From Bizionia sp. M204 (GTDB lineage: Bacteria; Bacteroidota; Bacteroidia; Flavobacteriales; Flavobacteriaceae), in the NCBI RefSeq assembly GCF_023205095.1, contig NZ_CP046242.1:919001-983000 (forward strand): 64,000 nt of DNA. The letters run 5' to 3'. A model generated the notes under the pieces. The model was given only the letters and a program-made list of their open reading frames with translations, was not told the origin of the DNA and searched no databases. This document shows positions 55,067 to 64,000 of the stretch, one piece after another; position 1 is the stretch's first letter, and every line of letters starts with the position of its first letter. A program made the position numbers and the translations under genes.

Positions 55067-56916
55067 TATTTAATAGTGTATCCTTTTCCGTTCGTTTTAA
55101 GCCATTGTTTTAAAACGAGTAATTTCCAAATTAAAGGATAGCGATTCCAGCTACCATTCATGTGTTGTTGAATCATTTTATAGACCTCATCAGCATCAAT
55201 ATTCGGGATTTCTCGTAAACTGGCCATATCCAGTTCTGAAAGCACATAATCTTTTAATTCATGTTTAAACCATTCTGCAAATGGCATAGTAAAACCAGCT
55301 TTTGGTCGGTCAAATATTTTTTCCGGAACATATTGATAGAGTACATCCTTTAAAATACGCTTTTGAATTTTCCCATTGTATTTAAAATCTGTTGGTAACG
55401 ACTGTGCAAATTCCACAATACTATGATCCATAAGTGGTGCGCGTGCTTCAAGAGAATATGCCATGGTGGCGCGATCTACTTTGGTATTAATATCCCAATT
55501 AAGGTAGGTTTTAATATCAAAATCGGTTAGACGTTCATATAAATTTTTGGTGTTGTGATATAGATATTTTTTTTCGGGAACATCGGTATAGTCAAAATCG
55601 GATTTCAACCAAGACATATTAACACCGGTAACCGATGCAATATAAAGCGAATTGATATCGTCATATTGCAATCCCTTACCAATCATTTTAAATTTATAGT
55701 AAGGCGCTAAACTAGCTGTTTTTGCAACCGTATGCCTTAAAAAACTTGGTAGATTGTATAAGTGATTTACCTGTTTCATCCATTTGTAGCGCTCATAACC
55801 TATGAAACTTTCGTCTCCACCATCACCAGATAATGCAACGGTAACTTTTTTACGAGTATGCTTCGCTAAAAGCATGGATGGAATGGCTGAAGAATCAGCA
55901 AATGGTTCATCATAAAAATGCGTAAAATTATCAATGAGATCTAATCCTTCATTATAATTACATTCTATAATATGATGATCTGTTTGTAAGTGATCTGCTA
56001 CCTGTTGGGCATATACACTTTCGTCAAAACCTTTTTCGTTAAATTTCACTGAAAAGGTTTTCACTTTACTATCGGTTGTTTTTGTTGCCAAAGCAGCAAC
56101 GACCGATGAATCAACGCCACCGGAAAGGAAAACACCTACAGGAACATCGGCAAATAAACGTGTGGAAACGGCACTACTTATTAAACCATCTAATTCGGCA
56201 ATAGCATCTTTGTAAGAACCTTGAAACGGGTTTTTAACGTTTGTATCAATATCCCAATATTTTCGTTCTTTAAAGTTGTACGTTGTTAAATCTAAAGAAA
56301 AACAATGTCCAGCTTGTAGTTTTTTAATCTCATTAAAAATGGAATGTGGATCCGGAATGGCTCCCCAAGCTAAATAGTAACTGATAGCTTTATTAGAAAT
56401 TGTTAAATTGGTATGATGCATTTGAATAGATGAAATCTGACTTGCAAATTCAAATTGTTTCTCATTCAAATAATAGTAAAATGGTTTTTTACCCAAACGA
56501 TCCCGGGCGCCAAAAAGTTTTTGTTTCGTCTCATCATAGATAACAAAAGCAAACATGCCACCTAAATAATTGACGCAATCTTCACCATATTCTAAATACG
56601 CTGCACAAATAACTTCCGTATCACTGGTTGTATTGAATTTATAGCCTTTTGCTTCTAACTGTTTTTTTAGCACTTTAAAATTGTAAACCTCACCATTAAA
56701 CACAATATGGATGCTGTTGTTATAGGTAAAGGGTTGGTTGGAACGCTCGTCAACATCTATAATAGCCAAGCGGTTATGACCAAATATTATTGGTTTGGAT
56801 TCGTCTCCAAAAAATTTAAAATCTAATTTATCGGGACCTCTAAATTTTGCGCGTTCCAACTTGTCTTGAACTTGTTTTTTAGAGTATTCTATAGTTGATC
56901 CGTAAATTCCACACAT
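55066..56916 (-). CDS. asnB: AsnB-type glutamine-dependent amidotransferase, copy 2
   Basis: A 616-residue class II amidotransferase with Cys2 (MCGIYGSTI), VFNGEVYNFKVLKKQLE near residue 75, PP-loop FLSGGVDSSVVAALA (near 264) and LSGDGGDESFIGYERY. The N-terminal region omits the usual insert after the first strand and reads RAKFRGPDKLDFKFFGD. It diverges from copy 1 along its length and is not a recent duplicate. Same proposed role: amidation of an acidic sugar in the repeat unit. Two bases separate it from the polymerase gene. Confidence 0.88.
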   Translation of the reverse strand: MCGIYGSTIEYSKKQVQDKLERAKFRGPDKLDFKFFGDESKPIIFGHNRLAIIDVDERSNQPFTYNNSIHIVFNGEVYNFKVLKKQLEAKGYKFNTTSDTEVICAAYLEYGEDCVNYLGGMFAFVIYDETKQKLFGARDRLGKKPFYYYLNEKQFEFASQISSIQMHHTNLTISNKAISYYLAWGAIPDPHSIFNEIKKLQAGHCFSLDLTTYNFKERKYWDIDTNVKNPFQGSYKDAIAELDGLISSAVSTRLFADVPVGVFLSGGVDSSVVAALATKTTDSKVKTFSVKFNEKGFDESVYAQQVADHLQTDHHIIECNYNEGLDLIDNFTHFYDEPFADSSAIPSMLLAKHTRKKVTVALSGDGGDESFIGYERYKWMKQVNHLYNLPSFLRHTVAKTASLAPYYKFKMIGKGLQYDDINSLYIASVTGVNMSWLKSDFDYTDVPEKKYLYHNTKNLYERLTDFDIKTYLNWDINTKVDRATMAYSLEARAPLMDHSIVEFAQSLPTDFKYNGKIQKRILKDVLYQYVPEKIFDRPKAGFTMPFAEWFKHELKDYVLSELDMASLREIPNIDADEVYKMIQQHMNGSWNRYPLIWKLLVLKQWLKTNGKGYTIK

Positions 56917-56918
56917 AA

Positions 56919-58034
56919 TTAATTAGCTTTAATTTCAGCCCCTAAAGGCAATTGTTGATTTACTCTATGATATAGCCAAATGGAAACAAAAAGCACATCG
57001 TATTTCTCAAAAAAGTTATGAGCTACCATTAAATATCCAATGATTGCAACGGCCAAATAGGTGTATTCCTGATGTACGCGAAAAAACCGGAGGCTACGGA
57101 TGGCTATTGCCAAGTAAATAATAATAATTAGTAAGAATGCTAAAATACCGGCTTCACCTAATACCATGAGGAACGTATTGTGAACACCATATTCCACTGA
57201 AACTAAACTGGATTCGCCTCTCATGGATTTATATCCCGCACCTGTAACGATATTGTTGGTTATTAGATCCGAGAAAAAGGACCAAGTTTCATTTCTGGAA
57301 CCTTCGGTTATAGTTTGTGTTTCTACGTTTTCGCTATCTCCAAATAAACTGTGTAAAGCTGAAAATCGTGCTTTATTTAGTTGAAGGGCAGAAGAAGCGG
57401 CAAAAATTATAACCAAAGCCACGGCACCAACTACGAAGGTTTGGATGTTTTTTTTATTGGCAAAAACGGATATCACATTTATAATTACTAAAAACATAAT
57501 AAAGGATCTTGACAGCGTGAAAATTCCACATAGTATTAGCACAAATTGTGCTAATAATTTAAGTTTATAATTGGGAATGATATAGGTTAAGGCAAAAGCA
57601 AACAAACAGATGAAGCCAGCTTTATTAGGGTTAAGGTAAAAACCTCCATATCTACCAAAAACATCAGGAAATACTAAAGCATTTACCGCAATACTTAATG
57701 CGCCAATTACAAGAAACATAAGTAATTCTTTATCTGTTGTGTCTTTAGTAATTTCATTCACGCACACAATAAAAATAAAATAACGAATAGCTTCTTTAAT
57801 AAACAATTCGGTAACACCTGTGTATTGGAGTCCTGAAAATGTAAAAAAACAAATCCCTAAAACAATAAAGGGCCAGAGAGGTTTCGATTTTTTTGCAAAA
57901 AAGAAATATATAATTACAGAAACCGTTAATAACAAATTGGTAATAGAACCCATACCAGCACCAAGATATTCCAAACTAAATGTAGGGACGTTTAGGAGGA
58001 TTAGAATTAGCGCTACGTATTTTAATAGTTTCAT
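56919..58034 (-). CDS. Wzy-like polysaccharide polymerase (O-antigen ligase family)
   Basis: A 371-residue protein with about ten membrane helices and one larger periplasmic loop (about residues 235-285) containing GSRNETWSFFSDLITNNIVTG and GVHNTFLMVLGEAGILAFL. The R...E...H pattern in that loop is typical of the Wzy/WaaL superfamily (O-antigen ligase domain). In this context it most likely polymerises the lipid-linked repeat units. A ligase role cannot be excluded from sequence. Nine bases lie between it and the flippase gene. Confidence 0.82.
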   Translation of the reverse strand: MKLLKYVALILILLNVPTFSLEYLGAGMGSITNLLLTVSVIIYFFFAKKSKPLWPFIVLGICFFTFSGLQYTGVTELFIKEAIRYFIFIVCVNEITKDTTDKELLMFLVIGALSIAVNALVFPDVFGRYGGFYLNPNKAGFICLFAFALTYIIPNYKLKLLAQFVLILCGIFTLSRSFIMFLVIINVISVFANKKNIQTFVVGAVALVIIFAASSALQLNKARFSALHSLFGDSENVETQTITEGSRNETWSFFSDLITNNIVTGAGYKSMRGESSLVSVEYGVHNTFLMVLGEAGILAFLLIIIIYLAIAIRSLRFFRVHQEYTYLAVAIIGYLMVAHNFFEKYDVLFVSIWLYHRVNQQLPLGAEIKAN

Positions 58035-58043
58035 GAATTTGCT

Positions 58044-59384
58044 TTACTGTATAAAGATTTCCTTTTGCTTGTTTGTATAATTATAGAAAACAAATATTTT
58101 TAAAATTTGAATGATGGTCGTACAAAGTGCAATGCCAATTAAACCAATCCAATTCATTAAAATAAAATCTAATATAATATTTAATAGCATGCTTCCTAAC
58201 GAGACATAAGCCATAAATGCATTTTTATTTATGCTAGTAAGAAATTTCACAAATAAATTACCACAGATTATAAATGGAACTCCTATTAAATATATAATTT
58301 GAATTTCAGAAACAATAGCAGTGTCATCAGCGGTGAAATTATCTCTTTCAAATAGGAGCGCTATAATTTCTGTTGAAAATATGCTAGCAACAACCATGAC
58401 ACTCATAATAACTATAAAAATCCATTTATTTAGCAGATAAAGTGTTTTAAAAGATTTTTCAGGATCGTCAATTGTCAATTTTGAAAAGTAGGGAAGTAGT
58501 ACATTCCCTAAAGCAATGATAAATATGGTTGTAAAAAACGCAGGTATTTTCATTCCGTAACTCAAAGCGGTTATTGAGCCTACAACCAGTTGCGCAGCAA
58601 AATATAAATCCGTAACAGGAATTAACCCTGTTAAAAATCCTGATGAAACTTTTGCCGGCACTTGTTTAAACATTAAGATAGCATTGGAGCTTTTAAAATC
58701 TGGTAGGGCAAATTTTAATATCCGCTTTTGCAATGCAATAAGTGTCAGAAATATTAATTGCAACACGCTCCCAATTAACATACCAATTGCTAGAACGCCA
58801 GCTCCTAATTCTTCACGATAAAAAACAACGCAAACAATCATAGCAAGAGATGTTATAATTGGGTAGAGAGATGAATATGTAAATTCACCATATATATTGA
58901 GTAATCCACTAAGTAAAGAAGTTAGTCCCCAAATAAGAATACAGGGTAATAAATAATGGAATTGTAGAATAATTAATTCGTAATAACTAGACGTATGTCC
59001 AGCGAAAAAGAGTTCTAAAAGAACATCAGTAAATAAATAGGCAATTCCCATAAATACTAATGAAGTCAGTATGGTTACCATAAAGCTCGTAGACTGAAAC
59101 GCGCCAATATTTTTATTGTTTTTTTCTTCTGCTATATAATTAGGGATGAAGACCGAGTTGAAAGCACTTAAGAACACCTCATTAATAAATCCAGGAAGTA
59201 ATAAGGCTATTAAAAAGGTGTCTAGTATTTCCGACAGTCCAAATTCACCGGCTATTATAACTTCCTTGTAAAAACCAAAAAACTTAACCAATATCGTAAT
59301 GGCTCCCACAATAATAATATTGATAGCAGTCGGGTTGTTTTTTACCTTATAAAACAAGGTTTTGATTAGGTTTGTTATTTTCAC
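58044..59384 (-). CDS. MurJ/MviN-family lipid-linked oligosaccharide flippase
   Basis: A 446-residue protein with about 12 hydrophobic helices. The first helices carry the MurJ/MviN pattern: KFFGFYKEVIIAGEFGLSE, then LDTFLIALLLPGFINEVFLS and FNSVFIPNY. MurJ is about 510 residues with 14 helices, so this is a shorter relative. Since the locus has no ordinary Wzx of the PST family, this protein probably flips the undecaprenyl-linked repeat unit. A peptidoglycan role is less likely from context. Confidence 0.85.
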   Translation of the reverse strand: MKITNLIKTLFYKVKNNPTAINIIIVGAITILVKFFGFYKEVIIAGEFGLSEILDTFLIALLLPGFINEVFLSAFNSVFIPNYIAEEKNNKNIGAFQSTSFMVTILTSLVFMGIAYLFTDVLLELFFAGHTSSYYELIILQFHYLLPCILIWGLTSLLSGLLNIYGEFTYSSLYPIITSLAMIVCVVFYREELGAGVLAIGMLIGSVLQLIFLTLIALQKRILKFALPDFKSSNAILMFKQVPAKVSSGFLTGLIPVTDLYFAAQLVVGSITALSYGMKIPAFFTTIFIIALGNVLLPYFSKLTIDDPEKSFKTLYLLNKWIFIVIMSVMVVASIFSTEIIALLFERDNFTADDTAIVSEIQIIYLIGVPFIICGNLFVKFLTSINKNAFMAYVSLGSMLLNIILDFILMNWIGLIGIALCTTIIQILKIFVFYNYTNKQKEIFIQ

Positions 59385-59389
59385 AAAAA

Positions 59390-60346
59390 CTAGGTGTTTT
59401 TTAATAGTTTTTTAAGTGGCCATCCTAAAACAAATAGGATTTTCAAAAGTTTTGAGTTTATAGCATTTGTATATGATTTCAAACTGAAGTCTAAAAAAAT
59501 GGCAGCTCTTAAAAGTGTCAAAATTCGTTTTATAAATAGCATGGGATATTTCATGAAATAATCTGAATAAAACCAGTTTAAAATACATAAGGAATAGATA
59601 GCCATACCAAACGCATCATTTTTATGATTCTGAATAGAAATGGCATTTTCCGTATCTAGATAGTAAATACGTAAAATATGATTCACATATTTGGTTTTAA
59701 ATCCCTGATTAGCAATTAATTCCCAAATAATGCCTTCTGGAATATAACCTTTGGCGAAAATAGCTTCATTAATATGAATACCTTTTAAAACATCTGTTTT
59801 TGTAAAACCCCATTTTTCAGTGGCTTCTAAATGTTCGCGTTGAGACATAAACGAATTACTATAATAGGGTTGCTTTTCAAAAGCTTTACCAACTAAATTT
59901 CCGTTTTGATCTTCGCATAAACAGGTAACACCACTTATTCTCGGTTTTAAATCGTCTGGAATTTCTTCGTATTCTTTATTTAATAATTCTAAAGCTACTG
60001 GAACACAAGCATCATCAGAATCGAATGGTAATATAAATTCACCTTGCGCTAATTGGATGGCCTGAAAAAAGCAGGCCATTTTATGTTTGTTTTTAACGTT
60101 ATTAACATAATTAACTGGAAATGTTGCTGTCTGGATAAGGGTTTCAATAGTCTCATGCGAGTTATCAGTAGAGCCATCATTAATTATTACCAGTTCAAAA
60201 TCTTTGAATGTTTGATTTTCTAATGATTCAAATACACGTTGTAACGTATTTGCTCGGTTATAAACAGGTGTAAATATGGTAAAGCGATATTTGTAATTGC
60301 CTTTAGGTTGTTCGGAGTAGGATGGCAGTAGTGTTTGTAAATTCAT
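59390..60346 (-). CDS. Glycosyltransferase family 2
   Basis: A 318-residue GT-A inverting glycosyltransferase. TIFTPVYNRANTLQRVFESL is near residue 25, LVIINDGSTDNS near 53, and the DXD-like metal motif FDSDDACVPVALELL near 108. The C-terminal part, with WFYSDYFMKYPMLF and a hydrophobic tail, may rest on the membrane. Sugar specificity is unknown. It is separated from the first gene of the operon by 1 base and from the flippase by 5. Confidence 0.9.
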   Translation of the reverse strand: MNLQTLLPSYSEQPKGNYKYRFTIFTPVYNRANTLQRVFESLENQTFKDFELVIINDGSTDNSHETIETLIQTATFPVNYVNNVKNKHKMACFFQAIQLAQGEFILPFDSDDACVPVALELLNKEYEEIPDDLKPRISGVTCLCEDQNGNLVGKAFEKQPYYSNSFMSQREHLEATEKWGFTKTDVLKGIHINEAIFAKGYIPEGIIWELIANQGFKTKYVNHILRIYYLDTENAISIQNHKNDAFGMAIYSLCILNWFYSDYFMKYPMLFIKRILTLLRAAIFLDFSLKSYTNAINSKLLKILFVLGWPLKKLLKNT

Positions 60347-60347
60347 A

Positions 60348-61481
60348 TTAACCTTGTAATGCTTCCGTTATTAAATGTTTCCATTGTTCCGAAATATGTT
60401 TTGTTTCAAATTTTGTAGTGCTTGCTTTAGCAGAAGCTCCAAATCGTTCTCCTAATTCAGGTTGCGCTATTAATATCTCTAATTTGCGTTTTAGCATGTT
60501 TTTATCGCCTACAGGAATCAAAAATCCATTTTCGCCGTCATCAATAACTTCGTTAGGTCCTGAAGGACAATTAGTGGAAATGCAAGGTAAGCCAAAAGCC
60601 ATAGCTTCTATTAATGCGTTTGGAAAACCTTCAAAATTAGATGTGAAAGCAAAAATTCGTGCTTTATTGTAATAGTCATGGACATTGTCTACGCTACCGA
60701 CTAATTCTACAGAATTCTCCAAATTTAAGTCATTAATGAGAGCTTGCAATTCAGAACGTAACTCACCTTCACCTACAATTTGAATTTTCCAATTATCTAT
60801 TTCCATTTCTGAAAATGCTTCAATAAGTAAGCGTTGATTTTTAACAAGATCGAGTCTGCCAACGCTTAAAATTATGTTTTCTTTTTGTTTGGATTCATCC
60901 CTGAATGCTATTAAGCTGTCTGCCAACGGGTTTTTGATAATGGCCAATTTTTCTGGATTTAAAAATTTGGAGAAGTAGGATTTAATCCCAGCCGTTTGAA
61001 CTATCAGTTTTGTGCTATAGGGATATGTTTTTTTTCTAATTTTTATCCAAAAATTAGTTAATGGGTCATAATCCGGATGCGTGCGTTCACTAATTAAACA
61101 TGGGATTCGTGCAAATTTGCTAGCAATTATGGTGTAAATATTTGTTGTGGTCATAAAACCTATAGCCACTGAAATCTGTTCCTTTTTTAAAATGCGATAT
61201 AAACTACCAATCATATAAACGTTGTTGGTAAGCGAATCGATAAAGCGCATATTTTTATTGTAGGATTCTTTGCAAGAAATGTGCTTAATACGACTATCCA
61301 ACTCATAAAACGGCATGACATTATACAAAGTGATTATTGTTACTTGATAATCCGCAACAAAGGAATTTGCAAGTGTGCTTAAAACACGTTCGGCACCACC
61401 TGAAGTTAAACTCGTTATTACAAAGGCTATTTTCGGTTTGTTTGTAACCGAAAATTGACCTTCAGAATGAAGATTGGACAT
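60348..61481 (-). CDS. Glycosyltransferase family 4, first gene of the polysaccharide operon
   Basis: A 377-residue GT-B enzyme. It has KIAFVITSLTSGGAERVLST (GGAE pattern), ILSVGRLDLVKNQRLLIEAF near residue 200 and EGFPNALIEAMAFGLPCIST near 280, followed by NCPSGPNEVIDDGENGFLIP. It heads the long minus-strand operon in which the next twelve genes overlap or are separated by at most 37 bases. Sugar specificity is unknown. Confidence 0.9.
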   Translation of the reverse strand: MSNLHSEGQFSVTNKPKIAFVITSLTSGGAERVLSTLANSFVADYQVTIITLYNVMPFYELDSRIKHISCKESYNKNMRFIDSLTNNVYMIGSLYRILKKEQISVAIGFMTTTNIYTIIASKFARIPCLISERTHPDYDPLTNFWIKIRKKTYPYSTKLIVQTAGIKSYFSKFLNPEKLAIIKNPLADSLIAFRDESKQKENIILSVGRLDLVKNQRLLIEAFSEMEIDNWKIQIVGEGELRSELQALINDLNLENSVELVGSVDNVHDYYNKARIFAFTSNFEGFPNALIEAMAFGLPCISTNCPSGPNEVIDDGENGFLIPVGDKNMLKRKLEILIAQPELGERFGASAKASTTKFETKHISEQWKHLITEALQG

Positions 61482-61875
61482 ATATATTTATTAATAGCGC
61501 AATAAAAGTATATATTTTTTTAGTCTTTATCTTCCTGTAGGACATTAATTAGATTAACGACCGATTTTAGATATGAATAACAATATTTGAGGTATTGCCC
61601 AATTATTTCAGTTTGTTGATAACATGTTGATATCTAGTAACAAAGAAAAACATCCAAATCTCTTTAACAAACGTATATTTGTCGTCATTCCATTTCTTGC
61701 CAGAACAATCTACCCGAAATTTTATCGACAAAAAGTACAAAAAATACTACAAAATGCATTTTGAGTAGTGTAATTCTGACAAAAATATTGTATTTCATCG
61801 AATATTTAGGAAGAAATTGTTTTGGTTATAAGTTGAATACATAGTTTTACGCAGATTAATAGCAAATCGCCTCAA
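61482..61875. other. 394-base divergent intergenic region
   Basis: No gene is supported. It separates the polysaccharide operon (minus) from the secreted repeat protein (plus). A hairpin lies at 61746-61769: ACTAC, the palindrome AAAATGCATTTT, then GAGTAGT. On the minus strand TATTTTTG (61780-61787) matches the -7 consensus but would give a leader of about 290 bases and lacks a -33 box. A plus-strand promoter candidate is listed separately. Confidence 0.5.
61821..61849 (+). promoter_or_regulatory. Candidate promoter of the secreted repeat protein gene
   Basis: TTTG (61821-61824), a 17-base spacer, then TAGTTTTA (61842-61849), one base off the TAnnTTTG consensus. The ATG is 26 bases downstream. 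Confidence 0.4.
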
Positions 61876-64000
61876 ATGAAGAAAAAGATTAGAGGGAAAT
61901 TTCTTTTAAAAGGAATCTCCATAAGCATGTTACTTTTATTTTTTACCCCAAATAAAATAACTGGTCAGTCTTATCCTGACCAAGTTCAATTACCAAATGT
62001 TAACTACGAAACGTATCAGCAACCCGGAACATCACTTCCTGGTTATTTAGAAACGTTTACGGAATCACTCTCCGGGAGTTCGGTAACAAGAATCACGGAT
62101 AGAAATGTATTTAATGTTTCAGGACAACGATTAAGGCATAATTACAGTCGTGATCAAACTTGGAACAGCGATGAAACATTAATAAAAATGGCGGGTTATC
62201 CAGCAGCAATATTAGATGCTGAAACTTATGAGTTTTTGTATTGGAGTGATATTCCTAGTTATGGCCGATGGAGTCACACACAACCAAATATTATGTACGG
62301 AACAGATGGTAATACATTTGTTTCTCATGATGTGAATAGCAACCAAAGAACTGTTTTACATCGTTTTTCAAATTATACCTCTGTCGATTTTGGTTTTGGA
62401 GAAGGCAATCAAGATAAATTTGACAGATATGTTGGCCTTATTGGTAAGAATGGCAATAATAGTACTCTTATAGTATATGATATTCAGAATAACGTGGTTA
62501 CTGGTACAAAAGATATTGGTACAAATGGAAATGAATTAGATTGGTTTTCCGTATCCCAATTAGGTGGCTTTGCTGTTGCCCAATATAAGGACAACGGAAC
62601 AGGTCCTACCGCTGGAATTAAATCTTATAATATTAATATGACTAATGAACAGCATATTTATCACAATACGGAACATGGAGATTTAGGTGTAGATGCATAT
62701 GGAAATGAGGTTATTGTTGAATATGGTGGTGAAAGTGAATGGAATGCTAATTATAGTCTATATATGGCACGATTAGATGGTCAAGGTGTTACCAAGCTTT
62801 TTCCGTATATTAATGGAAAAGGTATTTGGGGTGGTCATATTTCTACTCAAAACGTAGACAGACCAGGTTGGGCTTATATTAGTGAACAATGTTGCCCAAC
62901 TAATCCGGTGGCACCTGCGGAAATTTTCGCTATTAAGTTAGATGGTTCTGGAACCATTGAACGTTATGGAAAACACAATGCTGCACCTTCGTCGTATTTA
63001 CACGAAACACAAGTAGTGCCAAATAGAAATGGGACTAAAATGATTTTTGCCAGTAATTGGAATGATTCAGCCGTTATGAGCCAAAGTGGTTCCCCATCTT
63101 TTGTTTTGGAGTATCCACAAGTATCACAAGGGATGACTGTAAATGCCGGAAATGATGTTTCTGTTTGTGAAGGTCAATCTACAAATTTAACGGCTTATGG
63201 AACGGGCGGAACTAATTTTACTTGGAGTACAGGTGAAACAACTCAAAACATAGAAGTAACCCCAAGCCAAACAACAACCTATACGGTAACATTAACAGAT
63301 AATTCTGGGAATAGCGTTACAGATGAGGTCGTGGTAACGGTAAATTCAATTCCGGTTGCAAACGCTGGAGAGGATGTTACTATAAATGAAGGCGAATCTG
63401 TAACCTTAACGGCTACAGGTGGCGACACATTTTTGTGGAATACCACTGAAACGTCTGCAAGTATTACAGTTAGTCCAACTGTAACAACAACCTATACAGT
63501 ACAGGTAATAAGGCAGGGATGTTCATCAGAAGATACGGTTGTCGTATCAGTGACACCAACTCCCATAACAGCCGATGCTGGTGACGATACAACGATTTGC
63601 GAAGGCGCAAGTGTCACTTTAACGGCATCGGGAGGATCAGATTATGAGTGGAGTACAGGTGAAACTTCACAAAGCATAACGGTTAATCCAACAACAACTA
63701 CAAACTATACAGTAACGGTTTCAAACGGTCAGACATCCGCGTCTGATTCAGTTTTGGTAACCGTAAATCCTTTACCAACAGCACATGCTGGTTCAGATAT
63801 AACAATTACGGAAGGCGAGAGTACCATACTAACAGCAACAGGAGGAACATCTTATTTATGGAATACCGGCGAAACCACATCTAGTATATCAGTGAGTCCT
63901 CTGCAAACAACAACATATTCAGTTCAGGTTACTGAAAATAATTGTTCTAGTGAAGCAATTGTAATCGTTGTCGTTGAAGGTTCAAGTCCAACCGTTACAG
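61876..64000 (+). CDS. Large secreted protein: propeller-like N-terminus and tandem PKD/Ig-like repeats (3' end outside window)
   Basis: The frame is open from the ATG at 61876 to the window edge (708 codons seen). A signal peptide (hydrophobic residues about 9-24, before KITGQSYPDQ) leads into a ~390-residue region with repeated short strands and aromatic patches (IPSYGRWSHTQPNIMYG, DWFSVSQLGGFAVAQYK, NGKGIWGGHIS) that looks like a beta-propeller. From residue 423, four ~71-residue Ig/PKD-like modules follow. Such architecture is typical of flavobacterial surface proteins exported by the type IX system, whose sorting domain would lie beyond the window. Its ligand is unknown. Confidence 0.8.
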   Translation, partial: MKKKIRGKFLLKGISISMLLLFFTPNKITGQSYPDQVQLPNVNYETYQQPGTSLPGYLETFTESLSGSSVTRITDRNVFNVSGQRLRHNYSRDQTWNSDETLIKMAGYPAAILDAETYEFLYWSDIPSYGRWSHTQPNIMYGTDGNTFVSHDVNSNQRTVLHRFSNYTSVDFGFGEGNQDKFDRYVGLIGKNGNNSTLIVYDIQNNVVTGTKDIGTNGNELDWFSVSQLGGFAVAQYKDNGTGPTAGIKSYNINMTNEQHIYHNTEHGDLGVDAYGNEVIVEYGGESEWNANYSLYMARLDGQGVTKLFPYINGKGIWGGHISTQNVDRPGWAYISEQCCPTNPVAPAEIFAIKLDGSGTIERYGKHNAAPSSYLHETQVVPNRNGTKMIFASNWNDSAVMSQSGSPSFVLEYPQVSQGMTVNAGNDVSVCEGQSTNLTAYGTGGTNFTWSTGETTQNIEVTPSQTTTYTVTLTDNSGNSVTDEVVVTVNSIPVANAGEDVTINEGESVTLTATGGDTFLWNTTETSASITVSPTVTTTYTVQVIRQGCSSEDTVVVSVTPTPITADAGDDTTICEGASVTLTASGGSDYEWSTGETSQSITVNPTTTTNYTVTVSNGQTSASDSVLVTVNPLPTAHAGSDITITEGESTILTATGGTSYLWNTGETTSSISVSPLQTTTYSVQVTENNCSSEAIVIVVVEGSSPTVT
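63142..63999 (+). repeat. Four tandem ~71-residue Ig/PKD-like modules with alternating type
   Basis: Modules begin at 63142, 63361, 63574 and 63784, each with an (A/N)AG(N/E/D/S)D start, a (C/N/T)EG turn, LTA(T/S/Y)G, W(S/N)T(G/T)ET and TTTYTV strands. Modules 1 and 3 have a cysteine in the turn (VCEGQ, ICEGA) and WSTGET. Modules 2 and 4 have NEGES or TEGES, WNT(T/G)ET and a late cysteine (GCSSE, NCSSE). The pair therefore repeats as a unit. Confidence 0.85.

Overview
The window is an AT-rich chromosome segment from a member of the Bacteroidota, almost certainly Flavobacteriaceae. Reasons: start codons lack Shine-Dalgarno sequences, several promoters match the Bacteroidota TTTG/TAnnTTTG pattern, and the gene set is typical of the family (DUF5916 outer-membrane protein, TonB receptor with a carboxypeptidase-regulatory-like domain, parE/parC pair, TerC, short SerA next to SerC, and a secreted protein with PKD-like repeats). 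No rRNA, tRNA, CRISPR array, insertion sequence or phage gene was seen.

Layout. 1-8.4 kb, plus strand: the end of an FAD/Fe-S dehydrogenase, chorismate synthase, a dicarboxylate/glutamate symporter, then a tight four-gene operon (ATP-grasp ligase, rhodanese sulfurtransferase, N-formylglutamate amidohydrolase, DUF1704 metallopeptidase). 8.4-8.7 kb is a non-coding stretch with strong inverted repeats ahead of a flavodoxin-fold reductase. 9.4-19.3 kb, mostly minus: a GT-C-like membrane protein, a LolD-type ABC ATPase with a DUF5916 protein, a histidine-rich TonB receptor with three small envelope genes, and a DUF937 protein. 19.4-22.6 kb: serA, serC and a LuxC-type acyl-CoA reductase, divergent from a ferredoxin. 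23.4-31.2 kb, plus: ychF, a GT-C glycosyltransferase, then parE, a small membrane protein and parC, overlapping one another. 31.2-38 kb: TerC with two small proteins, an XRE regulator divergent from an M14 carboxypeptidase, an Lrp/AsnC regulator, DinB, aroB and proline dehydrogenase.

38-61.5 kb is one large surface-polysaccharide locus on the minus strand. It encodes Wza/Wzc export, a PglF-like dehydratase, two DegT-family aminotransferases, a PglC-like initiating sugar transferase, four GT4 and one GT2 glycosyltransferases, two AsnB-type amidotransferases, a Wzy-like polymerase, a MurJ-family flippase and a polysaccharide deacetylase. Two tandem FemAB/BioF2-like acyltransferases sit on the opposite strand and split it. 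It looks like a complete Wzy-dependent capsule or exopolysaccharide pathway. The right edge holds the start of a large secreted repeat protein.

The most interesting candidate system is the 4.5-8.4 kb operon. It pairs an ATP-grasp amide ligase with a DUF1704 carboxypeptidase, the same two protein families that add (TTL) and remove (MATCAP) the C-terminal tyrosine of tubulin in eukaryotes. Other points for follow-up are a clamp-binding-like QATLF C-terminus on ParC, an operator-like TTTAC-N4-GTAAA array between the XRE and M14 genes, the structured leader at 8.4-8.65 kb, and an alternating-cysteine repeat pattern in the secreted protein.
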